64,000 bases of DNA from Calendula officinalis (taxonomy: Eukaryota; Streptophyta; Magnoliopsida; Asterales; Asteraceae), in contig OY970833.1 of NCBI GenBank assembly GCA_963853835.1, forward strand, positions 16,020,474-16,084,473, in the 5' to 3' direction. Numbering within the stretch: the first letter of the stretch is position 1; each line of letters begins with the position of its first letter. Under the pieces are notes generated by a model, which saw only the letters and a list, made by a program, of their open reading frames with translations, searched no databases and had not been told where the DNA came from. Positions 60,361 through 64,000 of the stretch are shown here, in pieces. A program made the translations under genes and the position numbers.

Positions 60361-61892
60361 AATAGGCCTGAAATGGAGACCCGAGCCAAAAGTTATGGCT
60401 TTTCAGTAAAGCCCCTTTCGATTCTGCCTGTAACTCCTAGACCGTAAGTGGGCTCACGATCCACAAGATATCAACGGAATGCTCAGAACGTATACTACAA
60501 GAGTCGAGAAGGCACGGGAGCGTGATTCTATGCCGAAGCAGGTTAAAATCCCTCGAGAAGGCAGATGACAGAATCTGCCAGAAAGTGAATTAGTTTTAAA
60601 AGCCGTTTTTAATAATTTACAAGTCAAGTAGGCATGAAACGGAGACCCGAGCAAAAATTATTGCCTTTTCAGTAAAGCCCCTTTCGATTCTGCCTGTAAC
60701 TCCTAGACCGTAACTGGGCTCACGATCCACAACATAAAAATGGAAAGCTCGGAATGTAAACTATAAAAGTCGAGATGGCACGGGATCGTGATTCCGTCCG
60801 GAAGCAGATCAATATCTGTCGAGAAGTCAGATGACAGAATCTGCAAGAAAGTGAATTTGCTTTAAAACTCGTTTTTAATAATTTACAAGTCAGGTAGGTC
60901 TGAAATGGAGACCCGAGCCAAAAGTTATGAACTTTTCAGTAAGGCCCCTTTCGGTTCTGCCAGTAACTCTTGGACCGTAAGTGGGCTCACGATCCACAAG
61001 ATATCAATGGAAAGCTCAGAACTTAAACTACATGAGTCGAGAAGGCACGCGATCATGATTCTATGCCGAAGCATGTCAAAATCCGTCGAGAAGGCTGATG
61101 GTAGAATCTGCTAGAAAGTGAAGTTGTTTTAAAACCCGTTTTTAATAATTTACAAGTCAAGTAGGCATGAAACGGAGACCCAAGCCAAAAGTTATGGCCA
61201 TTTCAGTAAATCCCCTTTGCGATTCTTCCTGTAACTCCTAGATCGTAATTGGGCTCACAATCCACAAGATATCAACGGAAAGCTTGGAATGTAAACTACA
61301 AAATTAGAGAAGGAACGGGATCTTGATTCTGTCCTAAAGCAGGTTAAAATCCGTCGAGAAGGCAGATGACAGAATCTGTCAGAAAGTGAATTTGTTTTAA
61401 AACTCATTTTTAATAAATTACAAGTCAAGTAGGCCTGAAACGGAGACCCGAGCCAAACGTTATGGACTTTTCAGTAAAGCCCCTTTCGATTCTGCTTGTA
61501 AATACTAGACCCTAAGTGGGCTCATGATCCACAAGATATCAACGGAAAGCTCATACCGTAAACTACAAGTGTCGAGAAGGCACGTGATTGTGATTCTATG
61601 CCGAAGCAAGTCAATATCCGTCGAGAAGGCAGATGACAGAATCTGCCAGAAAGTGAATTTTTTTTAAAACCCTTATTTAATAATTTACAAGTCAAGTAGG
61701 TATGAAACGGAGAACCGAGCCAAAAGTTATGGCCTTTTCAGTAAAACCGCTTTCGATTCTGCCTGTAACTCCAAGACTGTAACTGGGCTCACGATCCACA
61801 AGATATCAACGGAAAGCTGAGAATGTAAACTACAAAAGTCGAGAAGGCACTGTCCCGAAGCAGGTCAAAATCCGTCGAGAAGGCAGATGACA
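60361..61892 (+). repeat. Satellite array, block 5 (plus)
   Basis: About 5.7 monomers between the solo LTR and element D. Starts with TSD AATAG. Confidence 0.95.
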
Positions 61893-62419
61893 TGTTAGGG
61901 TAAAAAACCCGGTCAAACCTATTACATTGTGAATCTGATGAACAAAGGAATATATAAGTTTAACTCTAATAAATAATCTTAGTGATACTCTGCTCATACC
62001 GAGTTGGTCGGTATGTGGTCATACCGAGTTGGTCGGTATATGGTCATATCGAGTGCATGGACCGATTAATCAGTGCATGATTTCCAATGATGTACTTAAT
62101 TAGTCAAATCCTTTAATCATGGTATGTATTTATTAGAATTGAGAAGTTACATTTAAATAGGGTTAATTGTAAAACCTATATCACTTATATATAGAGGTTT
62201 AGTCTAGACTAGTTTAGTATCCTTTTGGATCCCCGTTGATCATTTGTGTGGATCACCCGTAACACAATTCTAAATGTAACACTTTGTGGAGTGTTCTTGG
62301 TTATGCCGCAACCAAGAACACATATTATACATTTGTGCTTAATAAGAATAATCATATGACGTACATGATCTTGTCTTTACCGATGTTATTAACAATATTA
62401 GGGTTCGTGGGTCCTATCA
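61893..62419 (+). repeat. 5' LTR of element D
   Basis: 527 bp, TGTTAGGGTAAAAAACCC to GGTCCTATCA, followed by AC and the PBS. U3 contains tandem copies of the hairpin CATACCGA-GTTGG-TCGGTATG at 61995-62015 and 62020-62040 (last base changed), with a third partial copy after 62045. A TATA-like TATATATA is at 62186-62193. Confidence 0.85.
62186..62193 (+). promoter_or_regulatory. TATA box in LTR D
   Basis: TATATATA followed by GAGG about 150 bp downstream of the U3 hairpins. Confidence 0.5.
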
Positions 62420-62421
62420 AC

Positions 62422-62433
62422 TGGTATCAGAGT
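62422..62433 (+). other. Primer binding site (element D)
   Basis: TGGTATCAGAGT, eleven of twelve bases matching the tRNA-Met complement, two bases after the LTR. Confidence 0.92.
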
Positions 62434-62452
62434 AGGCTAAATTACATATTAT

Positions 62453-62497
62453 TTAGTCGATCTATTACCCTGGCAGCCATTCCATATACCTACCCTA
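62453..62497 (+). other. Conserved retrotransposon leader (element D)
   Basis: TTAGTCGATCTATTACCC and TGGCAGCCATTCCATATACC, nearly identical to A-C despite the unrelated LTR. Confidence 0.65.
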
Positions 62498-62516
62498 CTC
62501 AAACTCAAAAAAAAGA

Positions 62517-63232
62517 ATGTCTTCTATAATAGCACCAGTCATGTCCGGCAAGGGTGCGCCAATCTTTGATGGCAAATATTTCCATCAATGGAAATTGAAG
62601 CCCCAATGTTATCTTGAATCCATTCATTGTGAGATGCTCATGGTACTAACTGATAGTCCCATCATTCCACAAACTCTGGAACCCGTTGCAGCTACTGTTG
62701 ATGCTCCTGCATCCACAAGAACCATTTCAAATTTGAAGCATACTTGGACTGACACTGATCGTCTTCTCTTCAGTCTAGACTCAAGAGCTAAAGGTGTAAT
62801 TGGTAATGCAGTTACCAAAGAAATACTGACTGCCATTATGCAGTTACCTACTACTAAAGCTATGTGGGATAGCTTGATTATCACCTATAAAGGCTCTGCA
62901 AAGGTGAAATTGTAGAGAAAAAGCAACATGAGAAGAAAATATGAAAATTTCTTCTCAAATGAAAATGAACACATCACCGCTCTGTATAACAGGTTCAATA
63001 TTGTTGTTCATGATCAATCAGTGTTGGCATTGTAATGGAAGAGGGAGAACTCTGTCAAAAGTTTCTGGACAGTCTTCCTCAATAATTCCTAGACATGACA
63101 AACTCTGTCAATGCTGCTAACAACATTGAGACATACAATCTTCAAACTTTGTATTTCTTAATGTTAAATCATGAAGAGAATAATGCTGCTAGAATGCTCT
63201 ACTGGAAGAAGACTGACAAGACTTCCACTGGC
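62517..63232 (+). pseudogene. Gag fragment (element D)
   Basis: ATG at 62517 (MSSIIAPVMSGKG). Open for 132 codons through HQWKLKPQCYLESIH and DRLLFSLDSRAKGVIGNAVTKEI to a CAG-to-TAG stop at 62913. Homology continues (RKSNMRRKYENF, then a frameshift near 63015, FLDSLPQ with a TAA stop, MTNSVNAANNIETY) to KKTDKTSTG, where it is cut by satellite. The CCHC knuckle and everything downstream are missing. Confidence 0.9.
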
Positions 63233-64000
63233 AGGCCTGAAACGGAGACCCAAGTCAAGAGTTATTGCCTTTTCATTAAAGCCCCTTTGGATTCTTCCTG
63301 TAACTCCTAGACCGTAAATGGGCTCACGATCCACAAGATATCAATGGAATGCTCAGAATGTAATCTACAATAGTTGAGAGGGCACGAGATCATGATTCTA
63401 TGCCGAAGCAGGTCAAAATCTGCCAAGAAAGCAGATGACAGAATCTGCCAGAAAGTGAATTTCTTTTAAAACCCGTTTTTAATAATTTACAAGTGAAGTA
63501 GGTATGAAACGGAGACCCAAGCCAAAAGCGATGGCCTTTTAAGTAAAGCCCCTTTGGATTCTGCCAGTAACTCATACACCGTAACTGGGCTCACAATCCA
63601 CAAGGTATCAACGGAAAGCTCAGAATGTAAACTACAAGAGTCGAGAAGGCACGGGATCGTGATTCTTTCCCGAAGCAGGTCAAAATCCGTCGAGAAGGCA
63701 GATGACAGAATCTACCAAAAGTGAATTTGTTTTAAAACTCGTTTTGAATAATTTTCAAGTCAAGTAGGCCTGAAACAGAGACCCGAGACAAAAGTTATGG
63801 CATTTTCAGTAAATCCCCTTTAGATTCTGCCTATAACTCCTAGAACGTAAGTGGGTTCACGATCCACAAGATATCACCGGGAAGCTCAGAACGCAAACTA
63901 CAAGAGTCGAGAAGGCACGAGATCGTGATTCTATGCCAAAGCAGGTCAACATCCGTCGAGAAGGCAGACGACGAAACCTGCCAGAAAGTGAATTTGTTTT
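63233..64000 (+). repeat. Satellite array, block 6 (plus)
   Basis: About 2.9 monomers running to the window end. It starts mid-monomer at GGCCTGAAACGGAG directly after the gag fragment of D. Confidence 0.95.

Larger units (their letters stand above)
61893..63232 (+). mobile_element. Element D: copia fragment (LTR, leader, partial gag)
   Basis: The only copia element here on the plus strand. A complete-looking 5' LTR is followed by PBS, leader and about 715 bp of gag, then satellite AGGCCTGAAACGG without any pol or 3' LTR. The gag protein is clearly homologous to A-C but the LTR is not alignable to theirs, apart from short similarity at the ends, so D is a sister family. No TSD is expected because of the truncation. 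Confidence 0.9.

Noticed and set aside
62284..62529. 81-codon ORF spanning the LTR end, PBS and leader of element D
   Set aside because: It crosses the LTR boundary and PBS, so it cannot be a conserved protein; the real gag starts at 62517 in another frame.

Overview
The window is repeat-dense plant nuclear DNA, almost certainly pericentromeric or centromeric heterochromatin. I see no host protein-coding gene, tRNA or rRNA. About 28 kb is a tandem satellite with a monomer of about 267 bp. It is interrupted by four related Ty1/copia elements (A-D) and one solo LTR. The copia PBS matches plant initiator tRNA-Met, the PPT is G-rich and Sirevirus-like, and the pol genes are plant-type, so this is a flowering plant. 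I cannot name the species.

Layout: 1-8377 satellite (+) in a 2279-bp higher-order repeat (HOR). 8378-13990 element A (-), truncated at both ends. 13991-29736 satellite that changes polarity repeatedly (plus to 15970, mainly minus to 28288 with three flipped blocks of about 214 bp, plus again to 29736). 29737-40951 element B (-), 11.2 kb, with both LTRs and a TSD. 40952-42898 satellite (+). 42899-54515 element C (-), 11.6 kb, with both LTRs and a TSD. 54516-58612 satellite (+). 58613-60360 solo LTR, probably Ty3/gypsy. 60361-61892 satellite (+). 61893-63232 element D (+), an LTR plus a gag fragment. 63233-64000 satellite (+).

Elements B and C show the family plan: 5' LTR, PBS, conserved leader, gag, protease-integrase-RT-RNase H, a spacer of about 470 bp, a large additional ORF (aORF), PPT, 3' LTR. 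This is a Sirevirus-like copia order. All copies are decayed by stops, frameshifts and catalytic-residue changes.

The most interesting signal is inferred splicing. In B and C a stretch of about 1.35 kb with canonical GT...AG ends separates gag from protease. Element A lacks exactly this stretch, and its reading frame is fused at the predicted exon junction, as if a spliced RNA had been reverse transcribed. The retained intron is itself coding (coiled coil plus a second CCHC knuckle). Intron retention would therefore give a long Gag and splicing would give Gag-Pol. A second intron (0.7-0.8 kb) with in-frame boundaries splits the aORF. All statements rest on reading by eye. Identities and LTR divergences are hand counts, and no database search was possible.
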